In this document: piece by piece, positions 34,932-43,593 of the stretch
Numbering within the stretch: position 1 is the first letter of the stretch
Layout: each line of letters starts with the position of its first letter
Origin: Parabacteroides massiliensis
GTDB taxonomy: Bacteria > Bacteroidota > Bacteroidia > Bacteroidales > Tannerellaceae
Assembly: GCF_900155425.1 (NCBI RefSeq)
Contig: NZ_LT700192.1
Coordinates: forward strand, 204,243-268,242
Direction: 5' to 3'
DNA length: 64,000 nt
Notes under the pieces: generated by a model
The model's input: only the letters and a program-made list of their open reading frames with translations
Told to the model about the DNA's origin: nothing
Databases searched by the model: none
Translations under genes and position numbers: made by a program

Positions 34932-36290
34932 ATGATATCAATAAAAGAATATATCGAGTCTAATAAAGACCGTTTCATCGAAGAGCTTTTCTCTTTGATC
35001 CGTATTCCATCAATAAGTGCCAAGCATGAACATAAGCCTGATATGGAGGCATGTGCCAAACGCTGGACAGAACTCCTGCTTGCCGCCGGGGCCGATAAGG
35101 CGGTTGTGATGCAGACCGAAGGCAACCCGGTCGTGTATGGGGAAAAGATGGTTTCTCCTGGGGCGCAGACCGTTTTGGTCTATTCGCACTATGACGTAAT
35201 GCCCGCCGAACCACTTGACCTTTGGAAAAGCCGCCCGTTCGAACCCGAAATTCGGGACGGTCGTATCTGGGCGCGTGGTGCAGACGATGATAAAGGGCAG
35301 GGCATGATGCAGGTAAAAGGCTTCGAAACTGCCTTGAATCTGGATTTGCTGAAATGTAATGTGAAATTTATTTTCGAAGGAGAAGAAGAGATCGGTTCGC
35401 CGAGTCTCGAAGCCTTCTGCCGTACACATAAAGATTTGTTGAAAGCAGATGTTATTCTGGTTTCCGATACCAGCATGGTCAGTGCTGAAACGCCTTCGCT
35501 GACCACCGGCCTTCGCGGATTGGCCTATTGGGAAGTGGAAGTGGAAGGTCCCAACCGCGATTTGCATTCCGGGCATTTCGGTGGGGCAGTCGCTAATCCG
35601 ATTAATGTGCTGTGTAAATTGATGGCCGACATAACCGATGCAGACGGACGGATCACGATCCCCGGTTTCTATGACGACGTGGAAGAAGTTTCCCCTGCCG
35701 AACGTGAGATGATTGCGCAAATCCCGTTTGACGAAGCCAAGTATAAGGCCGCTATCGGAGTAGATGAACTGTTCGGTGAAAAAGGCTATTCAACGCTGGA
35801 ACGCAACAGTTGCCGTCCGTCTTTCGATATCTGCGGCATATGGGGCGGTTATACGGAAGAGGGCAGCAAGACGGTCCTTCCGTCCAAAGCCTATGCCAAA
35901 GTTTCTTGCCGCTTGGTTCCGCATCAGGATCATGAGAAGATATCAAAACTGTTTGAAGACTACATTATCCGTGTGGCTCCGGCTTATGTCAAGGTGAAAG
36001 TGACGCCTAAACACGGTGGACAGGGGTATGTCTGCCCGATCGACCTTCCTGCTTATAAGGCGGCTGAAGAAGCCGTTGCCGTAGCTTTTGGCAAACGTCC
36101 GTTGGCCGTGCGCCGTGGCGGAAGTATCCCTATTATCTCGACATTCGAACAGGTCTTGGGCATCAAGACCGTCCTGATGGGATTCGGCCTCGAACAGAAT
36201 GCAATCCATTCGCCGAACGAAAGCTGTACGCTTGACTTCTTTTACAAGGGAATCGAGTCGGTAGCCGAATTTTATAAACGATTCAATTGA
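34932..36290 (+). CDS. M20-family dipeptidase/metallopeptidase
   Basis: Zinc-dependent cytoplasmic dipeptidase or aminoacylase-like hydrolase. Motifs of the di-zinc site: VLVYSHYDVMP (H86), ARGADDDKGQG (bridging aspartate about D119), IFEGEEEIGSPS (catalytic and ligand glutamates about 151-152). The lid/dimerisation domain is at about 185-345. 452 residues, typical for the PepV/CNDP-like branch. First gene of a four-gene operon with a consensus promoter; the helicase starts 1 bp after its stop. Confidence 0.93.
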   Translation: MISIKEYIESNKDRFIEELFSLIRIPSISAKHEHKPDMEACAKRWTELLLAAGADKAVVMQTEGNPVVYGEKMVSPGAQTVLVYSHYDVMPAEPLDLWKSRPFEPEIRDGRIWARGADDDKGQGMMQVKGFETALNLDLLKCNVKFIFEGEEEIGSPSLEAFCRTHKDLLKADVILVSDTSMVSAETPSLTTGLRGLAYWEVEVEGPNRDLHSGHFGGAVANPINVLCKLMADITDADGRITIPGFYDDVEEVSPAEREMIAQIPFDEAKYKAAIGVDELFGEKGYSTLERNSCRPSFDICGIWGGYTEEGSKTVLPSKAYAKVSCRLVPHQDHEKISKLFEDYIIRVAPAYVKVKVTPKHGGQGYVCPIDLPAYKAAEEAVAVAFGKRPLAVRRGGSIPIISTFEQVLGIKTVLMGFGLEQNAIHSPNESCTLDFFYKGIESVAEFYKRFN

Positions 36291-36291
36291 T

Positions 36292-37605
36292 ATGACGAAT
36301 AACGAAATAGTCGCCCGTGCGCTTGCCAATACCGGCATTGCTGCATTGAACGAGATGCAGCAGGCAGTATTGGATGCCGGAACGACAAAAGATATGGTGT
36401 TGCTCAGTCCGACAGGATCGGGTAAGACATTGGCTTTCCTTTTGCCTCTGCTGACGACATTGACGGATGAGGACAAAAAGATACAAGCCGTGATCATCGC
36501 CCCTTCCCGTGAACTTGCCTTGCAGATCGAAACGGTATTCCGCTCGTTGGGAGCCGGATATAAGGTGAATTGTTGCTACGGAGGACATCCAATCCGCACG
36601 GAGAAGAAGAGCCTCGAACATCCGCCGACGGTCCTGATCGGGACGCCGGGACGTATCGTTGATCATCTGGAACGGGGGAATATCAACCTGGACAGTGTGC
36701 GTACGTTGATCTTGGATGAGTTTGACAAGTCGCTCGAGCTGGGTTTTCTTGCTGAAATGAAGGAGATATTGGCACATCTCCCCGGTGTGCGCCGCCGGGT
36801 GCTGACTTCGGCAACGGCAGCAGTCGATATTCCTGCTTTTACCGGGATCACGGCTCCGGTGCGGTTGTCGTACCTGAAGGATGTGAAGGAGTCGAAAGGG
36901 CTGACTTTACGTGTGGTCAAGTCGCCCGTTAAAGACAAGCTGGAAACCTTGTACAAACTTTTAGGCGAACTGAAAGGCGGTTCCGCCCTTATCTTCTGCA
37001 ATTATCGCGAGACGGTGGAACGGGTGAGCAGCTATCTGACCGAAATGGGGGTGGATAACGAATACTTCCACGGAGGAATGGAACAGCCGGAACGCGAACG
37101 TGCCTTGTCGCATTTTCGTAACGGCAGTGCTACCGTATTTATTTCTACTGATTTAGCATCCCGTGGCCTCGATATCCCGGAAGTGAAGAATGTGATCCAT
37201 TACCATCTTCCGGTGAGTGAAGAGGCATACGTGCATCGTAACGGGCGTACGGCGCGTATGAACGCGGAAGGAGTCGCATATCTGATTTTGAACGCGGAGG
37301 AGACGGTTCCCGAATATATCACCCGCGAGCCGGATGAGTTTTTCTTACCGGAAGTGGCAAAAAAGCCAGTGCGTTCCGAGTGGGTAACGCTGACGATCAA
37401 CCGGGGAAAACGGGACAAATTGAGCAAAAAAGATGTGGTCGGTTTCCTCTTTCAGAAAGGCGGACTGGAAAAGGACGATTTAGGTATTGTCGAGATAAAG
37501 GAAAGCTGTGCTTTCGCTGCTGTCAAGCGGGACAAGCTTCCCGGATTGCTGGACCGCATCCGGAATGAAAAGATAAAGAATATGAAAGCCAAGTTTGTAG
37601 TATGA
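36292..37605 (+). CDS. DEAD-box-family RNA helicase with DEFD box
   Basis: ATP-dependent RNA helicase of 437 residues. Walker A is SPTGSGKT (about 39-46), motif Ib-like GTPGRIVDHL, motif II reads DEFD (142-145, LILDEFDKSLELGF) instead of DEAD, motif III is SAT, and motif VI is HRNGRTARM. A C-terminal DbpA-like RNA-binding tail (about 370-430: FLPE..VTLTINRGKRDKLSKKDVVGF) suggests a role in ribosome assembly. No glycine-rich tail. Its stop overlaps the next gene's start by 4 bp (ATGA), showing translational coupling. Confidence 0.9.
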   Translation: MTNNEIVARALANTGIAALNEMQQAVLDAGTTKDMVLLSPTGSGKTLAFLLPLLTTLTDEDKKIQAVIIAPSRELALQIETVFRSLGAGYKVNCCYGGHPIRTEKKSLEHPPTVLIGTPGRIVDHLERGNINLDSVRTLILDEFDKSLELGFLAEMKEILAHLPGVRRRVLTSATAAVDIPAFTGITAPVRLSYLKDVKESKGLTLRVVKSPVKDKLETLYKLLGELKGGSALIFCNYRETVERVSSYLTEMGVDNEYFHGGMEQPERERALSHFRNGSATVFISTDLASRGLDIPEVKNVIHYHLPVSEEAYVHRNGRTARMNAEGVAYLILNAEETVPEYITREPDEFFLPEVAKKPVRSEWVTLTINRGKRDKLSKKDVVGFLFQKGGLEKDDLGIVEIKESCAFAAVKRDKLPGLLDRIRNEKIKNMKAKFVV

Positions 37606-38861
37606 GTCTGTTGATAAAAGGCGTCTTATTGGATGACGCCGTGAGAGATGTTTATATCGAAGGAAACAAGATCAGACAAATCGGCACGGACTTGCAAGTA
37701 CAAGCGGATCAGGTTATCGACGGAAAGCGTAAGGCTTTGATACCCGGCTTTGTGAATGCACATACACATGCAGCCATGACGCTTTTCCGTGGTTTCGGAG
37801 ACGACATGCCGCTGATGCCCTGGTTGGAGCAGAAGATCTGGCCGAACGAAGCCAAATTGACATACGAAGATATGTATTGGGGCACGAAACTGGCCTGTCT
37901 TGAAATGATAAAAAGCGGAACGACAACTTTTTCCGACATGTATCATCAATACGAAGCGACTGCCGATGTGGTGGAAGAGATGGGAATGCGTGCGTTGGTG
38001 GCAGGCGCTTGCTTCGACGGCTTCAATCCGGAGCGGGCGGAACGGTGCAAACGCGAGAATGAAAGGCTGATGGCTGAAGTTGTCGGAAATTATAGTGATA
38101 GGATACGATATGCTGCCGGTCCTCATGCCATCTATACGGTCTCCGGCGAACTGCTGCAATGGATACATAGTTTTGCTGTTGAACATGATGTTCCCATCCA
38201 CCTGCATTTGGCAGAGACGGAAGGGGAAGTCCGTGACTCGGTTAAGAAGTTCGGGCTGACGCCCGTACGTTACTTGAATAAGTTGGGTGTGCTGTCTCCT
38301 CGCCTGATCATCGCACACGGTATTTATGTCGATGACGATGAAATCCGTATGCTGGCCGATCATGATGTGAAGGTTGTGCATAATCCTGCATCCAACATGA
38401 AACTGGCTTCCGGCATCCAATTCAAGTTTTGTGAGATGCGAAAAGCCGGTGTGACCATTGCTTTAGGAACTGACGGCTGTTCTTCTTCCAATAATCTGGA
38501 TATGGTCGAGGCAATGAAGCTCGCTTCGCTTTTAGGCAAGGCTTGGCGAAAAGATCCGGAAGCGATTCCTGCCGGTGAAATATTCAAGGCTGCGACAGAA
38601 GCCGGTGCTTTGGCTCTCGGTCTGAAGGCCGGACGGATTGCTGAAGGCTATCTGGCTGATCTCTGCCTGGTCGATTTGAATATCCCGGCTTTTATCCCGA
38701 ATCATAACTTTATCTCCAACCTCGTGTATGCAGCAAACGGCAGTTGCATCGATACTGTTATCTGTGACGGTAAGATCCTGATGCGGGATAAAAAGGTTCC
38801 TGGTGAGGAAGAGATTATGGAGCGCACAGCCGAACTTGCTTATAAGTTGGTAAAGGTCTGA
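37602..38861 (+). CDS. MTA/SAH- or 5'-deoxyadenosine-type deaminase (amidohydrolase)
   Basis: Zinc amidohydrolase of 419 residues in the MtaD/SahH-deaminase/DadD branch; removes the amino group of adenine nucleoside-type substrates such as 5'-methylthioadenosine, S-adenosylhomocysteine or 5'-deoxyadenosine. It has NAHTHA (H54, H56), HLAETEGEVRD, AHGIYVDDDEIR and LGTDGCSSSNN. The next gene is a purine nucleoside phosphorylase, consistent with inosine-type nucleoside breakdown and salvage. The start is fixed by a 4-bp overlap with the helicase stop. Confidence 0.88.
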   Translation: MSLLIKGVLLDDAVRDVYIEGNKIRQIGTDLQVQADQVIDGKRKALIPGFVNAHTHAAMTLFRGFGDDMPLMPWLEQKIWPNEAKLTYEDMYWGTKLACLEMIKSGTTTFSDMYHQYEATADVVEEMGMRALVAGACFDGFNPERAERCKRENERLMAEVVGNYSDRIRYAAGPHAIYTVSGELLQWIHSFAVEHDVPIHLHLAETEGEVRDSVKKFGLTPVRYLNKLGVLSPRLIIAHGIYVDDDEIRMLADHDVKVVHNPASNMKLASGIQFKFCEMRKAGVTIALGTDGCSSSNNLDMVEAMKLASLLGKAWRKDPEAIPAGEIFKAATEAGALALGLKAGRIAEGYLADLCLVDLNIPAFIPNHNFISNLVYAANGSCIDTVICDGKILMRDKKVPGEEEIMERTAELAYKLVKV

Positions 38862-38874
38862 ATAATAAATTTGA

Positions 38875-39705
38875 ATGTATATGAATACAAATGACAATAC
38901 AATTTATCGGGAAGCAGCCGATTTCCTGTCATCCCGTATTACCGGTAATCCGGAAACCGCTATTATCTTAGGCAGTGGCTTGGGTTCCCTTGCCGACCAG
39001 ATAGAGGAGGCCGTGGTTATTCCTTATGCAGAGATCCCGCATTTTATGCATTCGACAGCCGCAGGACATAAAGGAAATTTCATCTGTGGCAGGTTAGGAG
39101 GAAAACAGGTGCTTGCCATGCAGGGCCGTTTCCATTATTATGAAGGTTATACGATGCAGCAAGTGACATTCCCGGTCCGGGTGATGAAGCTGTTGGGAGT
39201 GAAGAACTTGTTGGTTTCCAATGCGGCAGGTGGCATCAATACGAGTTTCAAAGTCGGTGACTTGATGATCATATGCGACCATATCAATATGATGCCAAAT
39301 CCGCTGATCGGCCCTAATGACGAACAGTTCGGAACCCGCTTCCCGGATATGACGCGGGCGTATGACCGGGAGTTTATCCGCCTTGCCGAAGAATTTGCCG
39401 CATCTCGCGGCATCTCGTTGAAGAAAGGTGTCTATGTCGGACTGACAGGTCCCTCTTTCGAGACTCCGGCAGAGTATGCTTTCTACGGAAGGGTAGGAGG
39501 CGATGCAATCGGAATGAGTACGGTTCCGGAGGTGATCGTGGCCCGTCATGCCGGCCTGCGTGTATTCGGTATGTCTGTGATAACGAACGAAGGCTATCAT
39601 TTTGCCGATGATTTCGTCAATGACGGAGCCGATGTGATTGTTGCTGCCAATAAGGCGGCTGCGGTTATGACCGTCCTCTTCCGTGAATTGGTCAGCAAGA
39701 TATAA
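38875..39705 (+). CDS. Purine-nucleoside phosphorylase, class II type
   Basis: Splits (deoxy)inosine and (deoxy)guanosine with phosphate. Family motifs: [42 protein letters not shown], and SVITNEGYH; the glutamate and asparagine expected for 6-oxopurines (about E200 and N240 regions) are present in [14 protein letters not shown] and VITNEGY. 276 residues, trimeric NP-II type. It is the last gene of the 34932 operon and probably uses the inosine-type products of the deaminase. A second start two codons later (38881) is possible. Confidence 0.93.
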   Translation: MYMNTNDNTIYREAADFLSSRITGNPETAIILGSGLGSLADQIEEAVVIPYAEIPHFMHSTAAGHKGNFICGRLGGKQVLAMQGRFHYYEGYTMQQVTFPVRVMKLLGVKNLLVSNAAGGINTSFKVGDLMIICDHINMMPNPLIGPNDEQFGTRFPDMTRAYDREFIRLAEEFAASRGISLKKGVYVGLTGPSFETPAEYAFYGRVGGDAIGMSTVPEVIVARHAGLRVFGMSVITNEGYHFADDFVNDGADVIVAANKAAAVMTVLFRELVSKI

Positions 39706-39768
39706 AAGAACATTCTTATTCTTTTTGAAAATATGAAGAAATAAAGGTACGTTTTTTTGTAAAGTTCC

Positions 39769-39776
39769 TATCTTTG
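39769..39776 (+). promoter_or_regulatory. Promoter -7 element for the SGNH hydrolase
   Basis: TATCTTTG fits TAnnTTTG 43 nt before the gene. No -33 box at the right distance. Confidence 0.45.
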
Positions 39777-39819
39777 TGTTCAATTCAATCAATGTAATAA
39801 AATAAACTTTTTTCTACCC

Positions 39820-40590
39820 ATGAAGAATTCCAGAAGAGACTTCCTTAAAAAGGGAGCATTGGCAGGGTTCGGCGCCCTGATGATCCCGGAGATCGCAAAG
39901 GCCGCGGTAAAAGAAAATACATCTGTACATGCTCCGAAGATTAATCTGAAAAAAGATTGTGTGATCCTGTTCCAGGGAGATTCCATCACGGACTGCGGTC
40001 GCGACAAGAATAGTAACCGTTGCAATACGATGGAACAGTTCGGTAGTGGCTATGTGCTCTTTACCGCTACGCAGTTGTTAGAAAAGAAAGCGGCTTTACA
40101 GCCGAAGATTTACAATCGTGGCATCAGTGGCAATAAAGTCTATCAGCTTCGTGAACGCTGGGAAATCGACTGCCTTGCTTTTCAGCCCGACGTATTGAGT
40201 ATCCTGATCGGGGTGAACGATTACTGGCATACGTTGACGCATGGTTATAAAGGAACGGTCGAGACATACGAAAACGATCTGCGTGCCTTGTTGAAGTATA
40301 CGAAAGAGAAACTCCCGAATACACAGATAGTCCTTTGCGAACCTTTCACTTTGCGTGACGGGGCGGCTATAGAAGATTCCAAATGGTATCCGATGTTCGA
40401 CGAATTCCGCAAGTCCGCCCGTAAACTGTCGGAAGAATTCAATACTGTGTTCGTGCCGTTCCAGTCAGGTTTCGATGCAGCGGTGAAACAGGCTCCGGCA
40501 CGTTATTGGTCGAATGACGGCGTACATCCAGATTTGCCCGGTCGTCAGTTGATGGCTAACATGTGGATGGAAGCGACTGGATTAAAGTAA
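39820..40590 (+). CDS. Tat-type exported SGNH/GDSL hydrolase
   Basis: Extracytoplasmic esterase-like protein of 256 residues. The N-terminus (MKNSRRDFLKKGALAGFGAL) is a twin-arginine signal of the RRDFLKK type. Block I is FQGDSITD with nucleophile S55, the oxyanion glycine is in NRGISGNKV, LIGVNDYW is block III, and D233 and H236 in NDGVHPDLPG complete the triad. The family includes acetylxylan esterases, rhamnogalacturonan and lipid esterases; the substrate is unknown. It is a single gene between the operon above and the tRNA cluster. Confidence 0.9.
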   Translation: MKNSRRDFLKKGALAGFGALMIPEIAKAAVKENTSVHAPKINLKKDCVILFQGDSITDCGRDKNSNRCNTMEQFGSGYVLFTATQLLEKKAALQPKIYNRGISGNKVYQLRERWEIDCLAFQPDVLSILIGVNDYWHTLTHGYKGTVETYENDLRALLKYTKEKLPNTQIVLCEPFTLRDGAAIEDSKWYPMFDEFRKSARKLSEEFNTVFVPFQSGFDAAVKQAPARYWSNDGVHPDLPGRQLMANMWMEATGLK

Positions 40591-40647
40591 AATATGATTT
40601 TGAGCGGGTGTAGGCTGTAAAAATAGTACAAAAAAGTGCAGTCAGGT

Positions 40648-40678
40648 TTTGGAAAATAAAAAAATACCTCTATCTTTG
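40648..40678 (+). promoter_or_regulatory. Promoter of the tRNA cluster
   Basis: TTTG (40648-40651), 19-nt spacer, TATCTTTG (40671-40678), a full consensus match. The tRNA-Gly begins 12 nt after the -7 box, so the leader is very short. Confidence 0.85.
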
Positions 40679-40689
40679 CACCCGTTATC

Positions 40690-40765
40690 GCGGAAGTAGC
40701 TCAGTTGGTAGAGCATAACCTTGCCAAGGTTAGGGTCGCGGGTTCGAGTCCCGTCTTCCGCTCCA
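40690..40765 (+). tRNA. tRNA-Gly (GCC)
   Basis: 76 nt. Acceptor GCGGAAG pairs with CTTCCGC, D arm GCTCAGTTGGTAGAGC, anticodon stem-loop AACCTTGCCAAGGTT with anticodon GCC, T arm GCGGGTTCGAGTCCCGT, and an encoded CCA end. Confidence 0.97.
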
Positions 40766-40815
40766 ATCGGTAACAGAGGCGGTATGAGGCCGCTTTTTTA
40801 ATGTACTGAAGAAAG

Positions 40816-40897
40816 GCCCAGGTGGCGGAATTGGTAGACGCGCACGTTTCAGGTGCGTGTGTCGAGAGGCATGCAGGTTCGAGTCCTGTTCTGGGCA
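40816..40897 (+). tRNA. tRNA-Leu (CAG)
   Basis: 82 nt with a long class II variable arm. Acceptor GCCCAGG pairs with TCTGGGC, anticodon stem CACGT/GCGTG (one G-U pair) with loop TTCAGGT, anticodon CAG, T arm GCAGGTTCGAGTCCTGT, discriminator A. CCA is not fully encoded (ACCT follows). Confidence 0.95.
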
Positions 40898-40906
40898 CCT
40901 TTTCTC

Positions 40907-40990
40907 GCGCAGGTGGTGGAATTGGTAGACACGCTACTTTGAGGGGGTAGTGCCGGTTACGGCGTGTGAGTTCAAGTCTCATCCTGCGTA
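40907..40990 (+). tRNA. tRNA-Leu (GAG)
   Basis: 84 nt class II tRNA. Acceptor GCGCAGG pairs with CCTGCGT (first pair G-U), anticodon stem CTACT/GGTAG with loop TTGAGGG, anticodon GAG; long variable arm TGCCGGTTACGGCGT; T arm GAGTTCAAGTCTC; discriminator A, no encoded CCA. It lies 9 nt after the previous tRNA, so the cluster is co-transcribed. Confidence 0.95.
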
Positions 40991-41024
40991 CATTGATTTT
41001 TTAATAGCTGGCAGTCAGTTTTTT

Positions 41025-41075
41025 TGTCCATGTAATTAGTTAAGAGTATATAACTTATAACTAATTATATGGACA
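41025..41075. terminator. Long inverted repeat between the tRNAs and the APC permease gene
   Basis: TGTCCATGTAATTAGTTA on the left and TAACTAATTATATGGACA on the right pair along nearly their whole length, with a T7 run just before and AATTTT just after. It lies between the tRNA cluster (plus) and the permease (minus) and could end transcription from both sides. Confidence 0.65.
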
Positions 41076-41116
41076 ATTTTGCATTTAACCCTTTCCGCAT
41101 AATCCGAAACGAATCC

Positions 41117-42772
41117 CTAAAAAACTTTTGTCGTTTGCTTCCAGATCCGGACCATATAAAATGCCAAATGTGTAAAGGCAAAGACGAAAGAAATGATCAA
41201 CAGGATTTTACTCTCTTCCCAACCGACGGTTTGCTGATGCCAAAGCCCTGTGATCACACAAAGGATGGCAAGGACGATACCGATCATATTCAGGGTCTGA
41301 TGGCCGCGGCGATTGTCCTGATTGTACTCCAGCTTACTGTGTTTGATGCCGTAGCAAGCATAAATGTCCAATCCGATCAACATCCAGAGCACCAGTCGGA
41401 TCCAAGTGTCGGCAGGTAGGAAAAGCATCATGCACAGGCAAGTGATGATCCCGGCTACCGGAACGAATGGAACCAGCGGAGTCTTGAAAGCACGATGTAC
41501 GTCGGGCATTGTTTTCCGGACTACAAGTACGCCGGCACAAACCAGCGTAAAGGCAAAGAGAGTTCCGATACTGGTCATTTCACCAGCCAAGCGTGCCGGA
41601 ACGAAAGCAGCCAGCAGACCGACGAGTACCATGAACAGCAGGTTACTGCGGGCAGGTGTCCTGAACTTTTCGTTGATGTGTGAAAAGAACGGTGGCAACA
41701 ATCCGTCGTGGCTCATGCTGAGGAATACGCGGCTCTGTCCTAAAAGTGTCACCATGATGACCGAGCAATAGCCGAATAAGATGGCAAGGACAATGGCTTT
41801 ATTCATCCAGGGGTAATCCGGGTGAAGCATGCCCGAAGCGTCGACTTCTCCCATATGTTCGATCGCAATTGCCACGGGAGCGATTCCCTGCTGGCCTCCA
41901 AATTCCGAATAATGGGCTACGCCTGTCATGACGTGGGCGAACAGCATATATAATATGGTACATACGAGCAACGAGACGAGGATTCCGATCGGCATGTCCC
42001 GTTTGGGATTTTTAGCTTCCTGGGCAGCCGTACTGACAGCATCGAAACCTAAGAACGCGAAGAATACGATGGCCGCTCCGCGGAGGACACCCGATAACCC
42101 GTATTCGCCCAGCGTGCCTGTGTTAGCTGGAATATAAGGTATGTAGTTGTCCGTATTGATATATTTCCATCCTAAAAAGACGAATATAAGGACGACCGAC
42201 ACTTTCAGAAAGACGATGATTCCGTTAAAAATAGAACTCCCTTCCGTCCCGCGGATCAGAAAGATACTCATCAGGACAACGATCAGAAATGCCGGAATAT
42301 TGACAATCCCGCCGTCCCAAGGGCAGGCGGTGAAAGCTGTCGGCAGGTCGATTCCGAGCCCTTCCAAGAAGACGACGAGATAACGGCTCCAACTGATGCT
42401 GACCGTCGTCGCTGCAACCGTATATTCCAGGACCAAATCCCAACCGATAATCCAAGCGATCAATTCGCCCATCGTTGCGTATGAGTATGTATAGGCACTT
42501 CCTGCAACCGGAATCATCGAGGCAAACTCTGCATAACAAAGTCCGGCAAAGCAACATCCGATTGCCGCAATGGCGAATGAAAGCGTAATGGCCGGTCCTG
42601 TATATCCGGCGGCGACTGTTCCGGTTATTGAGAAAAGGCCGGCTCCTATGATGACTCCAACGCCGAGTGCGACCAGGCTCCAAGGGCCTAATACCCGTTT
42701 TAATGATTTGCTTCCCGATTGATTTGCTTCGGCCTGCAAGGCCTCCAAAGGTTTTTTTATGAATAATCCCAT
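41117..42772 (-). CDS. APC-family amino acid permease (CAT-like)
   Basis: Inner-membrane amino acid transporter of 551 residues with 12-14 predicted helices. The first helix region reads LGPWSLVALGVGVIIGAGLF, the APC consensus with the unwound GAG motif; the CAT-type segment CYAEFASMIPVAGSAYTYSY is also clear. Cationic or broad-range amino acid uptake is the likely role. It has its own promoter (42803-42834). Confidence 0.92.
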   Translation of the reverse strand: MGLFIKKPLEALQAEANQSGSKSLKRVLGPWSLVALGVGVIIGAGLFSITGTVAAGYTGPAITLSFAIAAIGCCFAGLCYAEFASMIPVAGSAYTYSYATMGELIAWIIGWDLVLEYTVAATTVSISWSRYLVVFLEGLGIDLPTAFTACPWDGGIVNIPAFLIVVLMSIFLIRGTEGSSIFNGIIVFLKVSVVLIFVFLGWKYINTDNYIPYIPANTGTLGEYGLSGVLRGAAIVFFAFLGFDAVSTAAQEAKNPKRDMPIGILVSLLVCTILYMLFAHVMTGVAHYSEFGGQQGIAPVAIAIEHMGEVDASGMLHPDYPWMNKAIVLAILFGYCSVIMVTLLGQSRVFLSMSHDGLLPPFFSHINEKFRTPARSNLLFMVLVGLLAAFVPARLAGEMTSIGTLFAFTLVCAGVLVVRKTMPDVHRAFKTPLVPFVPVAGIITCLCMMLFLPADTWIRLVLWMLIGLDIYACYGIKHSKLEYNQDNRRGHQTLNMIGIVLAILCVITGLWHQQTVGWEESKILLIISFVFAFTHLAFYMVRIWKQTTKVF

Positions 42773-42802
42773 CGTCTATTTGCACATATATGATACCGGG
42801 CA

Positions 42803-42834
42803 CAAAGGTAAGGATTGCCCGGATGATATACAAA
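42803..42834 (-). promoter_or_regulatory. Promoter of the APC permease
   Basis: On the minus strand TTTG (42834-42831), 20-nt spacer, TACCTTTG (42810-42803), a full consensus match. The -33 box overlaps the end of the SDR gene upstream, so the permease can be expressed on its own. Confidence 0.75.
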
Positions 42835-42836
42835 TG

Positions 42837-43571
42837 CTAATTGTGGATAGGTAACCTCCTCCATACAAAGCCGGGAATCAAATTCCAGAAGAATACTAAA
42901 ATGGCATATTTCCAGTCGATTACGGCACGACGTTTCTTCCGTTCGATCGCTTTTACCGTTTTCCGGGCGACATATTGCGGAGACATCAGCATCGGGTATT
43001 TGTCGTTTTTCAACAGATCGGTCTTTACAAATCCGGGGCGGATGTCCGTGAATACGATCGGGAGTTTTTCCATCCGTGCCAACTGGTCGAGTGCCTCGAT
43101 ATAGGTATTCTGGTAGCGCTTGGTTGCGGAATAGGAAGGAGCAGCTCCCAACCCTTTTGTTCCGGCTATGGAACTGATCACGGCTAATTGGCCGTAGCCT
43201 TGTCCTTTGAAGTAGTCGTATGCAGCAACGACCATTCGTGTGAAGCCGACCGTGTTTGTCTGGACGGTTGACAATTCAATATCGGAATTCAGATTCCGGT
43301 TCTGACTGCCGATCCCGGAACTAAGCAAGAAGATATCCATTCCGCCGACTTTATCGATTAACTCCGTCAGCTTTTCCGGTGCATCCGGGCTGGTTACGTC
43401 AATTTGTGCCGTTTCGATCTGGTCAGGCGCTTCCGACCTGATTTCTGCGAGCAACTTCGTTCGCCGTCCGGCAATCCCGATCCTCCATCCCTGTTTGCGG
43501 TATAGTTGAGCGATCTCGTAGCCGATACCAGAGGTGGCTCCAATGATGATGATTCTTTTTACTGATGTCAT
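42837..43571 (-). CDS. Short-chain dehydrogenase/reductase
   Basis: NAD(P)-dependent oxidoreductase of 244 residues with the SDR Rossmann motif IIGATSGIGYEI, catalytic S134 in VISSIAG, and Y147/K151 in YSATK. Short C-terminal hydrophobic stretch (about 224-236: KYAILVFFWNLIPGFVW) could associate with the membrane. Substrate unknown. It follows the DUF4011 gene by 22 bp on the minus strand, so it may be read through from it. Confidence 0.9.
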   Translation of the reverse strand: MTSVKRIIIIGATSGIGYEIAQLYRKQGWRIGIAGRRTKLLAEIRSEAPDQIETAQIDVTSPDAPEKLTELIDKVGGMDIFLLSSGIGSQNRNLNSDIELSTVQTNTVGFTRMVVAAYDYFKGQGYGQLAVISSIAGTKGLGAAPSYSATKRYQNTYIEALDQLARMEKLPIVFTDIRPGFVKTDLLKNDKYPMLMSPQYVARKTVKAIERKKRRAVIDWKYAILVFFWNLIPGFVWRRLPIHN

Positions 43572-43593
43572 ATCGTTTTTTGTAAATTGAATA

